Positions 44,425 to 44,552 of a stretch of DNA of 44,552 nt are shown here, piece by piece (the stretch's first letter is position 1; each line of letters starts with the position of its first letter). The notes under the pieces were generated by a model, which was not told the DNA's origin, did not search any database, and saw only the letters and a list, made by a program, of their open reading frames with translations. The translations under genes were made by a program, and so were the position numbers. Source of the stretch: Lachnospiraceae bacterium (lineage in GTDB: Bacteria; Bacillota; Clostridia; Lachnospirales; Lachnospiraceae); contig JAFTFD010000309.1 of NCBI GenBank assembly GCA_017449745.1, positions 1 through 44,552 on the forward strand. Reading direction: 5' to 3'.

Positions 44425-44483
44425 GGTCAAAAGGCAGAAAAGTATGCCGTGCTTGCACGAGCGGACTTTTCTATCTTTTGACC
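44425..44483. repeat. long nested palindrome downstream of the GTPase-NYN gene
   Basis: GGTCAAAAG (44425-44433) pairs with CTTTTGACC (44475-44483) and AGAAAAGT (44436-44443) with ACTTTTCT (44465-44472); a CGTGC/GCACG hairpin lies in the centre. No T-run follows, so it is not a typical terminator. Confidence 0.7.
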
Positions 44484-44492
44484 GCCCGACAT

Positions 44493-44547
44493 GAGCAAGG
44501 AGCAATTTGCTTGTATTTACAGGCAAATTTGCGGATTGCGAATGCTC
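44493..44547. repeat. second nested palindrome at the window end
   Basis: GAGCA/TGCTC form the outer pair and GCAATTTGCTTGT (44502-44514) pairs with ACAGGCAAATTTGC (44519-44532) around an ATTT loop, with one wobble and one bulge. It starts ten bases after the first palindrome; the array may continue beyond the window. Confidence 0.6.
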
Positions 44548-44552
44548 GGAGA

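Overview
The window looks like the chromosome of a Gram-positive anaerobe of the class Clostridia, most likely Lachnospiraceae. This rests on AGGAGG-type ribosome sites, several TTG and GTG starts, roughly balanced GC, and protein types common in that family: a UDPGP/UAP-type uridylyltransferase, an EF-G-like GTPase carrying a NYN domain, and clustered exopolysaccharide genes. The taxon is an inference; no rRNA or tRNA gene is present.

Positions 1-36000 are dominated by one large surface-glycan locus, read almost entirely on the + strand with very short spacers or overlaps. It holds about thirteen glycosyltransferases or candidates (families GT2, GT4, GT11, GT17 and DUF5672), two different initiating phosphoglycosyltransferases (a small PglC-type at 4202 and a large polytopic WbaP/CpsE-type at 23423), two Wzy/ligase-like membrane proteins (1447 and the C-terminal half of 21349), one Wzx-like flippase (29317), and decorating enzymes (GNAT acetyltransferase, SGNH-like membrane protein, DUF2334 deacetylase, pyruvyltransferase-like protein). 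UDP-sugar genes are also present: a TviB-type dehydrogenase, a TviC/WbpP-type epimerase, a UDPGP and GalE. TviB, TviC and an AsnB-like amidotransferase together suggest a route to UDP-GalNAcA and its amide. A GH88/GH105-like hydrolase sits near the end of the locus.

The locus is split at 9741-11279 by three genes that do not look like glycan genes: a DUF1934 protein, a small two-helix membrane protein, and a HAD phosphatase on the - strand. A good extended -10 promoter at 11520 restarts + strand transcription.

From 36000 to the end the genes are single and mostly housekeeping: hflX (-), an HtrA-type membrane protease (+), purC (-), and a 944-residue protein joining a Tet(M)/EF-G-like GTPase to a Rae1/YacP-type NYN ribonuclease domain (+). 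That last protein is the most striking item, because it puts a ribosome-binding translation factor and a presumptive ribosome-associated endonuclease in one chain.

The stretch 30.8-40.2 kb also has five unrelated short-period tandem repeats (12, 29, 11, 13 and 86 bp), each lying between genes, and the last 130 bases hold two nested palindromes. Neither is explained by the genes.
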